From positions 740,001-804,000 of the forward strand of contig QVRM01005607.1 in the NCBI GenBank assembly GCA_003439945.1: a DNA stretch of 64,000 nt, written 5' to 3'. Each line of letters opens with the position of its first letter. Within the stretch, counting starts at the first letter, position 1. Below, in pieces: positions 45,341 to 55,140 of the stretch. The notes under the pieces are model-generated. The model ran no database searches and had not been told where the DNA came from. It saw nothing but the letters and a program-made list of their open reading frames with translations. The DNA comes from Dermanyssus gallinae. Its lineage: Eukaryota; Arthropoda; Arachnida; Mesostigmata; Dermanyssidae. Position numbers and translations under genes: made by a program.

Positions 45341-46004
45341 TTGACCGTTAACAATTGTATACAATAGCGCTACAATGCCCCGTTTGCACTACAATACCAG
45401 TTGCAAAGTCTGCCTCATAGATTAGACCATGGGTAGTATTGCAAGAACTGCCACAAATACGACAACGAATTACTATGATTAGCACTAGGCGCCTACTACT
45501 GCTAGTGCATCTGATACTACGTTTTCTACTACTAGAAGCACAAATACAAAGGCTAGTAATTAGTAGCTGTGTCGGTGAATCTTCAAGGTAGTTGGGCGTC
45601 ATCTATGGAATTACACGACATACATCGGCGTAGTTTTTGAGGCGACACGTGGTATCGCTTATGTCCAGAAGACGATGAGAAGCGCAGAGCAGCACAATGG
45701 GTTTCATTTCGGGCCGGTACAACTGCACGCACCCACCAACACCCACATACAAACAACACCCCGGGCATCTACACAGTTGAACATCATAGGGGCGTCATCA
45801 AAACTCATCACGAAAGGCTTCGCACATACAGAGCAGGTCGCATGAAAAGGAATTTTCGTTTACTCTCTCTTCCTGTCCCCCCCTGCCGCGCTCTCTCTCT
45901 CTCTCTTTGTGATTGACTTGTCACATGTGTTGTGTGACCGTTTCTTACACGTGCACCTCTAGATTGTAGTCTAAGCTTATAGGCTTATACTACAATATAC
46001 ATAC
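45341..46004. other. No gene recognised
   Basis: Short CT run near 45890-45906. Nothing else supported. Confidence 0.4.
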
Positions 46005-46257
46005 TAGCGGAGTAGCCTAAAGGAGGGGTTAGTGCGCTGACGCTGGTTGTCATCTATCGCCGGGATATGCTGGTTCGAACCCGTTGTTGATCTTGTAGTG
46101 TTCTTTGACCGATGCTCATTGATAATAGATGATGAACAATACCAATGATTGACAGTGGGCGGCCATTCTGCTGCCACAAGGACTGTTTGGGGAACCCAAA
46201 GTTTCTCAATTTGTCCGGCCTCGGTGCCTCATTGAAGATATGCCTCATGGTGATCAC
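46005..46257 (+). repeat. tRNA-derived SINE, family B, copy 1
   Basis: The tRNA-like head reads GGAGTAGCCTAAAGGAGGGG, then TTAGTGCGCTGACGCTGGTT, GTCATCTATC, and a B box GGTTCGAACCC at 46071. The body after the head matches, block by block, the reverse complement of 59680-59830. Shared blocks are TGTTCTTTGA, GATGCTCATTGA, CAAGGACTGTTTGGGGAACC, GGCCTCGG and CATTGAAGATATGCC. Two insertions with a common head and common tail indicate a dispersed SINE. Confidence 0.85.
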
Positions 46258-46829
46258 AAACCCCTAGGGGTTGAAGGATGGCCTAAAATTAACAACAGCC
46301 TAAAGATGTTTTTCTTTAATTCTGGGCTACAACGTGATTAGTATAGTATGATATCCGAACGCTCGGTGCAGGCGATACACAGGCGAAATATATCTGAGAA
46401 GACAAAACATGACCGACTTTACCACATAAGACCTATCACGCTATGTAACAGGCGGGCAAGCTGTAGCAGGCCTTAGAGCCATGTATGGCACGGATGAATG
46501 AGATTGATAGCAATGCGGAGATGAGAGGTCTCTGCGGTGGGCACTACACACGTCCACAGTTACGCAGCATACACGACGGCCACTCACAGGCCATGGTCTG
46601 GTGACGAGCGTACAACCCTAAAGAGTATTATATGCTAGGAATACAATCTATAAAATACTGACGACTCTAAGAGTAAAACGAATAATGCGAGCTTCTTATG
46701 CCAAGTAAACAACATACTTTGCTACTAAAAAGGTCAACAGCATTGGAAAAGGTTTAAAGAAAATCAAAGCACCTGGACTATATTGAGGTAGAATTTAAGA
46801 ATAATCAAATAATCTATGCAGTCATTTGG
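46258..46829. other. No gene recognised
   Basis: No supported feature. Confidence 0.4.
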
Positions 46830-47440
46830 GTTTTAAAACGTCATTTGACTAAGTCCCCCGATATTGACTGCAATCGGAAAGGCCGGTACGCAGTCGGTGA
46901 TAGAAAAATTACAAATAGGTTATGGCAAAGAAGTACAACTCGCCGGTTCTACATACCGAAATGTAGCATTGAGACCTCGACTATTTTTCGCACGGAACTT
47001 AGACAAAAAAAACGGGCAAAAACTAAAGCGGCGATGATATTTATAGGTGTCTGAAGGAGTTTGATTTACAAACCGTTATGAGCATTTTCAGAATTAAAAC
47101 AGGCCCAGTCATCTCGTTGTGCCTCTACAACTTGCTTATAATTTGACATTTCAAAACGTCAAAGAAATAGACAGTATGAAAGGTTCGTATAGAAATAAAG
47201 CCCTACATCTTTAGCAAAATGCCTCAACCATGCTGGCATTGCAGCTGTGCAGCAAGCGCACTTCCATTGATGATTTAGTTCTCAGGGAACTTACACTTTT
47301 CAGAAGAAGGTTTAACGCAACATGAACTTTGCCTCCAAGAACTACACTGATGGGCCCGCCTTCCGAGCACACCGATAGAAAGTTGCTATGTAAAATATTT
47401 GCTCGCTGCATTGTAAAATAACTTCACATACGGGCTCTGC
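46830..47440 (+). pseudogene. CR1-like ORF2 C-terminal fragment
   Basis: The plus-strand translation aligns with the C-terminal part of the large element at 48828-52866. FRTELRQKKRAKTKAAMIFI (46990-47045) corresponds to FSTHVDGLRAKAAATITLL there. Near 47215-47330, QNASTMLALQLCSKRTSIDDLVL corresponds to ENASATLALELCGERTLMEDLVL. Several stops and frame changes. It is an older or divergent member of the same family, in the opposite orientation. Confidence 0.75.
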
Positions 47441-47923
47441 TTGAACTACTGCTCTAATATATACAATTGTGTCTTGTAAGTACTGTGGACCGATAAATAT
47501 AGGTAGGTACCATTTTTGAAATGCTCGGAACTGAATGTAATCAGTCTTCTCACCAACCATATGGTGAACAAAAAAAAGAATATAATGGCGGTAATAATAC
47601 ATGCCCGCTAATATATATGGAACGCGATTTATTGGGATGACTATATTTGTCTAAGTTCGAGGTCGATCGTTTTTGATCTCCGGACAGTCCCGCATCTGGC
47701 GAGTGTCGCTTACTATAATATGATAATCATAGTGAGTATGCTCCAGACTATGATTAGTTTCGTGGTGAAAACAGCTATTTCCGTACAAAGAGCCACGTAC
47801 ATATATCTAGATGTAGAGGCGTATTCAAATGACGCACCGTTCACCACTGCCACGCAACAGTTCCTTTCACAGAAAATCAAAGATTGAATGCCGAAGCCGA
47901 CGCTGCCCTTGCTGTGGTTCTTG

Positions 47924-47932
<9 letters not shown>
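47441..47932. other. No gene recognised
   Basis: No supported feature. Confidence 0.4.
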
Positions 47933-48017
<85 letters not shown>

Positions 48018-48018
48018 G
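47933..48018. repeat. (TA)n microsatellite
   Basis: About 80 bp of TA with one TATG interruption near the right end. Confidence 0.95.
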
Positions 48019-48039
48019 CGAATTTATTAATTTTATATT

Positions 48040-48360
48040 AGTTTCCAGGAGCCCGACAAGAGAAGCTTGTCGCCGAATGGTTCGTGCAAAACGCCAATAT
48101 TTTAGGGGTTTGCTCTTCCAACTTGACAGGAGCCAGTGTCACTCGTATCGTAGGTTGTATTATGTTCCATCTGATCGGGTACAACTCTTTCAGTTAGGAC
48201 TTGTCAATATGGCTTTGAAAGTTCGTAGATTGTCATCGACGATAAACCAAAGCTGGAAGATCATCACTGCTGAAATGGCCGTTGTGTCAAAATTAATAGG
48301 TTTGAGAAATGTTGCGTTGTTAACGCGTTGTCAAAAGTATCGTTCAGCATTAAGTTGATT
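48040..48360 (+). pseudogene. Possible DNA-transposase C-terminal fragment
   Basis: The frame 48077-48358 contains INQSWKIITAEMAVVSKLIGLRNVALLTRCQKY. This is reminiscent of the C-terminal 'i..a...it.emm......v..R...C....g' segment of Tc1/mariner-like (IS630-type) transposases. No catalytic residues are visible and the upstream part is unreadable, so this is tentative. Confidence 0.3.
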
Positions 48361-48827
48361 TTTTAATCTAAAAATAAAGCATGCATTTTTTTGCCTCACA
48401 ATAGAAAGATAAGGCGTCCTCTTGCACCAAGACAGTGCGCAAAGCTTGTTTATTTAGGTCATTAAAAGCAACAATTTAACAGAAAAAAAATGTATACAGA
48501 TTAAGCCGTACAATACATTTTTGTCTCGAAAAAAATCGTGTTTTTAGAACATAACGCATTAAACCTTGACTGGGTGCTCGTATCATCAATATTGACAGAA
48601 AGTACATCAATAAATACGTTCGTGTTTTCAACCTAAGTAGGAAAGCGCAAATACTTCCGGGATAGATTATAATGCATATTTGGTTCTTCTACTGTCGCAT
48701 GGAACAGAAGCGGGTACGTTGGTTTTGTTCCAGCCCTGAAGATATGCTGGCCCAACCTTAGCGAAGCACTTTTGACCGGCATGCTTCAAATTGGTACTAA
48801 TGATAAATTCATTCATGATTTATTCAC
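48361..48827. other. No gene recognised
   Basis: No supported feature. Confidence 0.4.
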
Positions 48828-48847
48828 CATAGAATTGGTAGTTACAG

Positions 48848-49566
48848 TCACAATACAACAGTGTGGTCTAACATTATATAATCAACTCTGGCTGTTAGGG
48901 AGGTTCCAACAATTTTCTTACATAAAAGCATGTGGTACCGCCCGATATCGGACTGTCCACAAAAACTACATACGCATTCTTCTATGGTAAAACAATTTGG
49001 CTTCATGCACATAAAATGGTGGTATCCGTGCCATGTCGTTCGGCACACAATTGTGCGATTCCGTTGGCGGCTTCCTCTCCATTTATTAGAACAAAATGCT
49101 GGGCTATCAGTGTAGTTTGCAATGGCAAACTGTATGTTTCTTGATTCTCTGAATGTTCGGTAGGAGTCTAATGCTTCTGTGTTGAACGGGACCTTGTTGA
49201 GAACCAAGTCTTCCATGAGTGTTCTCTCTCCGCACAGTTCTAACGCTAGTGTGGCAGATGCGTTTTCAGGCAGTCCCAATATACGTTTGACAAAGCAAGC
49301 CTTCACTCTATGTAGGACTTTTAAATCACTCATTGTCAAATGCGGTGCTATGGCGGGTAGACAATATGTTATGGTCGGGAGAAGTTTGATTTTAAAACAG
49401 TTCATTGCTGTTTTTAGGTCTACGTCGCGTAGATCTCCTAGTAAGGTGATTGTGGCCGCCGCTTTTGCCCGTAATCCGTCAACATGTGTACTAAATGAGA
49501 GCCTTGGGATTAGGACAACCCCTAGGTAAGTGAAGCTGTTGACCACCTCAAGCACTCTCTCGTTTA
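48848..49566 (-). pseudogene. CR1-like ORF2, C-terminal region with Cys/His finger
   Basis: In the same frame as the RT, after the TAA. VVNSFTYLGVVL and THVDGLRAKAAATITLL form the post-palm segment. A thumb-like region with KVLHRVKACFVKRILGL follows. Near the end is CSFCGQSDIGRYHMLLC, a C-x2-C-x8-H-x4-C finger typical of this position in CR1, jockey and R1 elements. The stop is followed closely by the element 3' end. Confidence 0.88.
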
Positions 49567-49567
49567 T

Positions 49568-50820
49568 TTACAAGCGATGGTTTCTAGCAGCATATGATCC
49601 TCCTCTGCTGAAACGCATTACCTTTGTTTTATCTGTGTTGATCAAGAGTTTGTTCTGTTCACACCATTGTGTAGTCTCGTTGAGATAAAACTGAAGATGA
49701 TTTCGGGATTTTGCTAGGATAACCAAGTCATCTGCATAGAAAGCGTGTGGGGCTTTGAGACCACGGAGCAGATCCGAGAGTCCAGTCACGTACAGAATGA
49801 AAAGGAAAGGGCTAGCTGAGTCTCCTTGGGCCACTCTGATTGTTTGTGTTACGGGTTCTTGTACGTAGTGATCGCCGTTTTTAATCGTTATGACGTTATA
49901 TGCTAGAATGTCATGTAAAATGTTTAAAATTGCTCCCTTTATGTCAAAGCTTGATCGTAGAGTGTTCAGCAGACAGTCCCTTGGAAGACAATCAAATGCA
50001 GTTTTAAAATCAATAAAAGCAGCGTATGTCATTTCGTTCACTGAGCGGCGATATGATACATGTTTCACTACAAATGAGACCGCATTTGACGTAGATCGTC
50101 CCCGTAGAAAGCCATATTGCTCCGGCGGGACCTTTTCCTCAGTGGCCGAGTACAGCCTGTTAACGATTAGCGATGTTAGAATCTTATAGAGCACGCTTGT
50201 GAGTGCGATGCCTTTATAGTTTCTCGGGTCAGTTGGGTCTCCTTTACGCTTGAAGATAGGCTGCAGAAAGCTTTGCCGCCACTCGACGGGTATTTTCCTT
50301 GTCTAAGACATACATTGTATAGCTTTGTTAAAATTGGACAAACTACATTAACATTCTTCTTGAGGTGTTCATATGCAATAAGAATTGGCCCTGTCGACTT
50401 CCCATCTTGTTTCTGCTTAATAGCGGCTTCAACTTCGTTTTCGGTAAAATCTGTAAAATTATCATCGTCACAGGCATCTCGGTCTGGCAATGCACACTCT
50501 TGTGTCAGTAGTCTCCTGAAGTGATCCACCCAGTCATTATCGTTTATCACTGGATTTAGCGACGTTAGTCTCCTCGGGAGAAGCAGCCACGGCTTCTGCA
50601 CGCTTGCTGTTATAAGCTGTACACGCTGATCTTTTTCGTAACGCAATTTTTTCTCTCTTTTCATGTGCGTGAATTCCTTTTTCATCTCTGCTATGCGGCG
50701 GAGTGTTGCTGGTGACCTAAGTTGAATTGAGCAGATTGCGTGCTTCATTTTCCGGCATTCCTCATCAAACCAAGGCTTGTGTCTCTGGATTTTTGCCTTT
50801 AGGTTTGATTTTGCAGCGAG
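49568..50820 (-). pseudogene. CR1-like ORF2, reverse transcriptase domain
   Basis: The frame 50748-50176 covers the linker and RT entry region (FTENEVEAAIKQKQDGKSTGP, ILTKLYNVCLRQGKYP). A frameshift near 50290 leads into VEWRQSFLQPIFKRKGDPTD and the open frame 50194-49568. The latter has PEQYGFLRGRSTSNAV, AAFIDFKTAFDCL (first catalytic D), RVAQGDSASPFLFILYVTGL and HAFYADDLVILA (the catalytic DD), then LLINTDKTKVMRFS. It ends at an in-frame TAA near 49569. All catalytic residues of the RT are intact; only frameshifts and the stop inactivate it. Confidence 0.92.
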
Positions 50821-51612
50821 GAGAATGGACCATTTAATTGTTCTTTCAATTTGGTTACGTCGTTGCTGTGTTCAGCTAGCTGTGGTGCTTGTTCCAGTAG
50901 GTGGCAGTTTAGTGAGCGGTTACCGTGCTTAATTTGGGACGTGACCACACGTTGTTTGCGATGCAGTTTGAACTCGACCTGAGAATGGGTACGATGAGCC
51001 GATGGGCGGATAGTGATGTCAAATATAGTATCTGTCGTCTGTGATACTGATGAAAGAATAACATCAACCGCGCTGTATCCATTCCAACTAATATATGTAG
51101 GCTCTGAAGAATTAATGTGGATGGCCAGTCCAAGCTCGTCAATTGCTGTTCTAAAACTAATTTTTCTAAAACTTTCTTTTGTCAAGTCACAATTAAAATC
51201 TCCACCTATTACTACATTTTTATTCGCATCTGTGCAAAGTCCCATACAGTCGCCAATGTCCTGTATCACTTGATCTACCGTCTTTCCAGGCGGGCTATAA
51301 ATACAGATTAAGTAATAATCGGTGAGCTCTAGTACAATGTGTCTGGCAGTGCTATGAAGAAGCTTGGCATTCTCCGTTGTTCTTACTCCAATACATACGC
51401 CCCATTTTGGTCTTCCTCGTCTCTCCGGCTTAATTGCCAGTCCGTGAAATACTTTGTGGTGGGGGAAGGGGTTTTTTGTGGGGTCTGTTTCGAAGGTTTC
51501 CGTTAAGAGCAATATGTCGTATTTGCTGAATATGTTCTCTCCTGTTGTTCAATATAATTGGTTGAGAGATTCGACATTCCATAGCAGACATTTCGATGGA
51601 GCTGTTTTGTGT
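50799..51612 (-). pseudogene. CR1-like ORF2, APE-type endonuclease domain
   Basis: The domain begins near 51590 with LLWNVESLNQLY, where the usual N-terminal asparagine block is seen, and is then broken by an in-frame TGA at 51549-51551. It continues with ILLLTETFETDP (catalytic E), WGVCIGV, a YSPPGKT block, VVIGGDFNCDL (catalytic D and N) and YSAVDVILSS. The last motif is RPSAHRTHSQVEF, where the typical SDH reads differently although a histidine is present. The domain nicks target DNA in active elements. A frameshift near 50815 separates it from the linker AKSNLKAKIQRHKPWFDEEC that leads into the RT. Confidence 0.85.
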
Positions 51613-51638
51613 TCTTGGGGTGTTGTCTGGCTAGTTTG

Positions 51639-52511
51639 TCATTGATTTGTCTCCATTTCTTTGTTTTCACTGTGATCTTCCTCCACGCTTGCCCTGTATC
51701 GCTTGGCGCCAATGCTCGCCCCCACTTCGTGCACTGCGCTGGACACTCTATATTGGTGTAACTGGCGAAAGTGAATGCCGTCTGGCCAGACGGACGGGTC
51801 TAGTAGTTCATTGAATTTACTTGCAGCTACCTGCACGTGATAGCTGTTGTAATACTCCTGGTTCATGCCAGCAAGTTTTGTCACTTTCACTTCTGTGTCT
51901 GTCCCTATTATTCGACATACATATTCTTTGATTGCGTCCGCAGAGTGTGACAGTTCTACGCGGCTAACAAAAAGTGCTTGAACACGCGGACGTTCTGGTA
52001 CGCTATGTGCTTCTACAGCTCTTAGCTGAGTTATTTTGTTCGTGCCGGTCGTAACGTGCATTTTACGTCCGCCTTTTCCGACTGTGTGCCAGGGAGGGTT
52101 GTGTGGAGTATGCACTTCGTTTGGTGTGCCGACGACGTTGTAGTGTTGGCTGCTATTGAGACGGAGACGCCGTGGAGTAGGCACGTCGCGCTTCGAACGT
52201 AACTGCACGTTTTGTTGCTGTTGCTGCTGCTTCGGTTGGTATCTGTTGATAGTCGGTTGGTTGGCTCGGTGGTCAGCTGTTTTTAGTGTTGTTAGTGCTG
52301 TGCTACTTTTGCCCAGGATCTTCCTTGTAAGGTCGTCGATTTGTTTCCTAAGTGCCTGGAGTTCCGCTAGGCACTTGCACAGTGTGGTGCTGGCTGGAGT
52401 AGTGTTTTTGGCAACGTGCAAGGAGACCTCTCGCCAGAAGCATGACTTGCAGTTTGTGCTGTTATTTTTCGGTATTGGAAGGAACAGTGTGTGTTCAACG
52501 GTTTGTTGCAA
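51639..52511 (-). pseudogene. CR1-like ORF1, C-terminal part
   Basis: About 290 codons. The start of this frame supplies NCKSC, the probable last cysteine pair of the finger begun in the other frame. A predicted coiled coil follows (KCLAELQALRKQIDDLTRKIL, about residues 47-67). Then come a Gln/Pro/Asn-rich linker and a domain near residues 175-245 with ALFVSRVELSHSADAIKEYV, VKVTKL, and SKFNELLDPSVWPDGIHFRQ. That domain resembles the C-terminal domain found in ORF1 proteins of CR1-type and some other retroelements (VSRL..d.....v..yl). It ends with a stop just before ORF2. Confidence 0.8.
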
Positions 52512-52858
52512 CCCTTACACACAGTACGTTCTCTAACCTGAAGGATTTGTCCACCGCAGGTAGTGCAGGGTGGTCCGGGGTTCGTTTCTATATCCCCACA
52601 CAAAAGCAACAGTGCTAGTAGCGCGGTTGCCCTTAGAAGTCGGGACTTCACAGGCCAGTGCCGGGGGGGATGAATGGACAGACCCACCATGCTCAGTAGT
52701 GAATCCTGTAGTTGGGGCCTCAGTGATGGTCTATATAGAGCGTAGGGGTTGTCACCATCGCGTAGTGACTCGTACTGTCTATTAACGGTCCAATTTTGGG
52801 TACAAATGTAAAATACCATCAGAGCGCACAGAAAACGCGTCCGCACGGGCGCCGCCAT
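52367..52858 (-). pseudogene. CR1-like ORF1, N-terminal part with 2A peptide
   Basis: The 163-codon frame starts at a true ATG (AAGATGG context). Residues 9-19 are hydrophobic. Residues 74-87 (LLRATALLALLLLC) form a strong hydrophobic segment immediately followed by GDIETNPGP (residues 88-96; codons 52597-52571). This fits the 2A consensus D-x-E-x-N-P-G-P, with skipping predicted between G95 and P96. Downstream, CTTC (98-101) and CKGC (114-117) begin a zinc-finger-like domain. The frame shifts against the next part of ORF1 (52511-51639) somewhere near 52500-52450, inside the finger, so this copy cannot make the full ORF1 product. Function of the element's ORF1 is inferred as RNA-binding/chaperone. 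Confidence 0.85.
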
Positions 52859-52866
52859 CTTGAAGA

Positions 52867-53285
52867 CTGACGACTAATGATAAATAGTGCTGCTGCTGTT
52901 GCCAGGCCCGCAATAGCGGCAACGCTACGAGCATATGCGGTTCGTTAGTGGATGCCATCGCATCGACCAAACGCCCCGATGCGGTCACCGCCGGTGGTTT
53001 CTATTGCTTACTTTTGATTGCCTCGATCAGCTGGTCGAGCCATGGATGATCTGTTTAGCTGTTAGCGCAGGTGATGCGGATGCAGGCCAGTCGAAACAGA
53101 CGACAAATCATCGAGCAGCGCCGCGCTACTAGGACGCACCCCAGCGTTACCCCAGTGACGTTCTTAAACCCCAGACCGACCTGTCTTTAGCACCCCGCCG
53201 GCACCGTCGCTAGCAATTCGCAATTCTGAGACGCCAGCCAATCCTTAATCATCGCACGCCGCAACCACTTTACACAAAGAACGGC
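52867..53285. other. Nothing recognised
   Basis: Flank upstream of the CR1-like element. No feature supported. Confidence 0.4.
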
Positions 53286-53375
53286 TTTTCTTTTGTCGGC
53301 CAGTTTGACTTTATGTGTATTATATATATATATATATATATATATACGAAGTCAAACTGGCCGACAAAAAATAAA
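53286..53375. repeat. Perfect 21-bp inverted repeat with (TA)n loop
   Basis: TTTTGTCGGCCAGTTTGACT plus T (53291-53311) is the exact reverse complement of 53349-53369. The loop of about 37 nt contains a TA microsatellite. Complementarity continues imperfectly outwards. Confidence 0.9.
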
Positions 53376-54729
53376 ACTTTTCGTGTATATAATACAAAAA
53401 GAGAGAGAGAGAAGGATCTATGTCCACCGTGCATACTTCCCGTACACCCCATATACAAATTGAATTGTGCTCTTGTCATCGTCAAATATTGTAGAAGATT
53501 GGGAGGAGTACACTGTATCGATGAACGCGTTAAAGTGCATAAACGTTTCGACAAAAACTTGAGCATTGTGCGGGTAACCAATCATACTGCACAATACAGG
53601 TATAAGGTAGTCACAACTGTACAATGTAGACAAAATTCAACAGTAAAATAGATTACTATAACGAACCACTGCACTATGTCTTCGGATGTTGTCCATGTTA
53701 TGGCGCACACAAATAAGCTCGGCTGTAGGAGAAGGAAGTCTAGCAGGGACAGTTTTTAAGCTTCAGTGGTAGATCAGCAACTGCAACAATGATAACAACA
53801 ACATTTCCATCTGGCAACATTGGTAGCAACGACGGCAGAAGCAACACCAGCATCATGAGCGACAAAAGCGCTTAGACGATGCCCAACCAGTTCGCTCTCT
53901 GAAGACTTTTTTAAACTGAATATCGAGCAGTATTCGTTTGCGTCTGCATGCTTCAACGGAGCTGCCTTTAGCAACGAATGATGGTTTAGACGGCTCGCTC
54001 ACTGATCGGTGGTCCCTATTAGATTGCTAGCTGGATCGGGTGGAAGATTTAAGCGCGGACTTGGCCAGCTGCCGCATTTGCGCATGCTGTGTTGTTGTTA
54101 TTGTTTGGCTGTTATTATTGTTGCTGCTACCCTGGCGAGTGGCGTGCATATATAAATATGGCATATATAACACCAGCAAGATTCGCAGTAGAACTACGTA
54201 TCTATCTAGATGTGCTACCAGGAGCAATCTTAGCGCACGAATGTTGCAGCTTTAGTAGAGCAAGGACTATTACGATTACTACTAATCGCAGATTTAGTAA
54301 TGGAAGAAGCATTAGTGCGACAGGTAAAAATAGTAGCGCTGTAGCAATAATGATGAGTATATGGTAGTCTGCCGTTTCTCCACGCTGGGCGCTGGGACTC
54401 GGGCGGCTTCGGGTCGACCAAACCCATCAACTTTTGGCTTCGATTGACTAGCGGTCAACCAAACACCTGTGGGGTTGCCGACCGAAGAACGGCTTGCTTT
54501 TTTCTTTGCGTCATCGCCAGGCTTCGTATTGTGCTGAAAAGCGGCCAGAATGAAGATTTACCTGTTCACTCATGCGATCACATGCAGCCGGCGCCAAAGC
54601 CATTGCCTCGTATCACCATAGTGCAATGTTAGCTTAGGCTAGCCAACACTCAAGAAACTGTTGCTCAGGCCAAATGAATAGCGCTTAGTGATCGTACAGA
54701 CTTAATATTTAGACGGGAAGATAGCAGGC
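53376..54729. other. No gene recognised
   Basis: Frames at 53313-53651 and 54027-54430 are unrecognised. A short (GA)n lies at 53400-53412. Confidence 0.4.
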
Positions 54730-55140
54730 ATTTGTGTCTCGTCCGGTTGTAAAGAGCACACCTCCGGGATTGATAGAATTGTGAGCCTTGCGAGTTCTCT
54801 CTTCAACAGGTTTGGTCAAATGCAATCTTCGCGTTGGGAAGGCTACTCCGAAGTATGAAAAATGCTGAACAAATTATTTTAGAGCTGACCACAAATGAAG
54901 TTCATCATTTATGGCGACTTTACCTCCGCGGCAAGATTTCATCTCTTTAGTTTTTTTACATACATTCATGACTAGAGCGTTCAGGCCAGCAAGCGTTTGC
55001 GGTAATGCAAGTGGCTCCTGTATGTAGCACAGCCTGTAATAGCTTAAGTTTTACAGTCGGATGGACACCACATGATGCTAACTTCTCGAGAATTATTGTT
55101 CGTGACATTGGATCGAAACTGTCGTCATCATCGATCTCCT
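54730..55140 (-). pseudogene. Decayed non-LTR reverse transcriptase fragment
   Basis: The minus strand reads DPMSRTIILEKLASCGVHPTVKLKLLQAV near 55110-55020. There follows GLNALVMNVCKKTKEMKSCRGGKVAINDELHL, like the 'gL.iN..KTk.m.fr.GG.......f' block. Next is FVQHFSYFGVAFPTRRLHLT (the F-x-YLG block) and then PVEERTRKAHNSI. Several frames are used and the catalytic YADD is deleted. R1/R2-type affinity is likely. Confidence 0.6.

Larger units (their letters stand above)
48828..52866 (-). mobile_element. CR1-like non-LTR retrotransposon, nearly full length, inactivated
   Basis: The element reads right to left. It starts at about 52866 (CAAGATGGCGGC) and has two ORFs: ORF1 (52858-51639) with a 2A motif, a cysteine finger, a coiled coil and a C-terminal domain; and ORF2 (about 51610-48848) with an APE endonuclease, an RT and a C-terminal cysteine/histidine finger. 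About 14 bp after the ORF2 stop region comes the octamer ATTCTATG (48835-48828). This matches the ATTCTRTG terminal repeat known from CR1 elements. ORF1 has one frameshift. ORF2 has one in-frame TGA, two frameshifts and one in-frame TAA. So this is a recent but dead copy. No clear target-site duplication was seen. Confidence 0.85.

Noticed and set aside
47211..47411. 66-codon minus-strand frame resembling the shadow frame at 49179
   Set aside because: Similarity is real but reflects the plus-strand CR1-like fragment; the sense reading is on the opposite strand.
49179..49529. 116-codon plus-strand frame as a separate gene
   Set aside because: It is the antisense shadow of the CR1-like ORF2 C-terminal region, as are plus-strand frames at 49890-50189, 50273-50524, 51013-51311 and 52156-52536.
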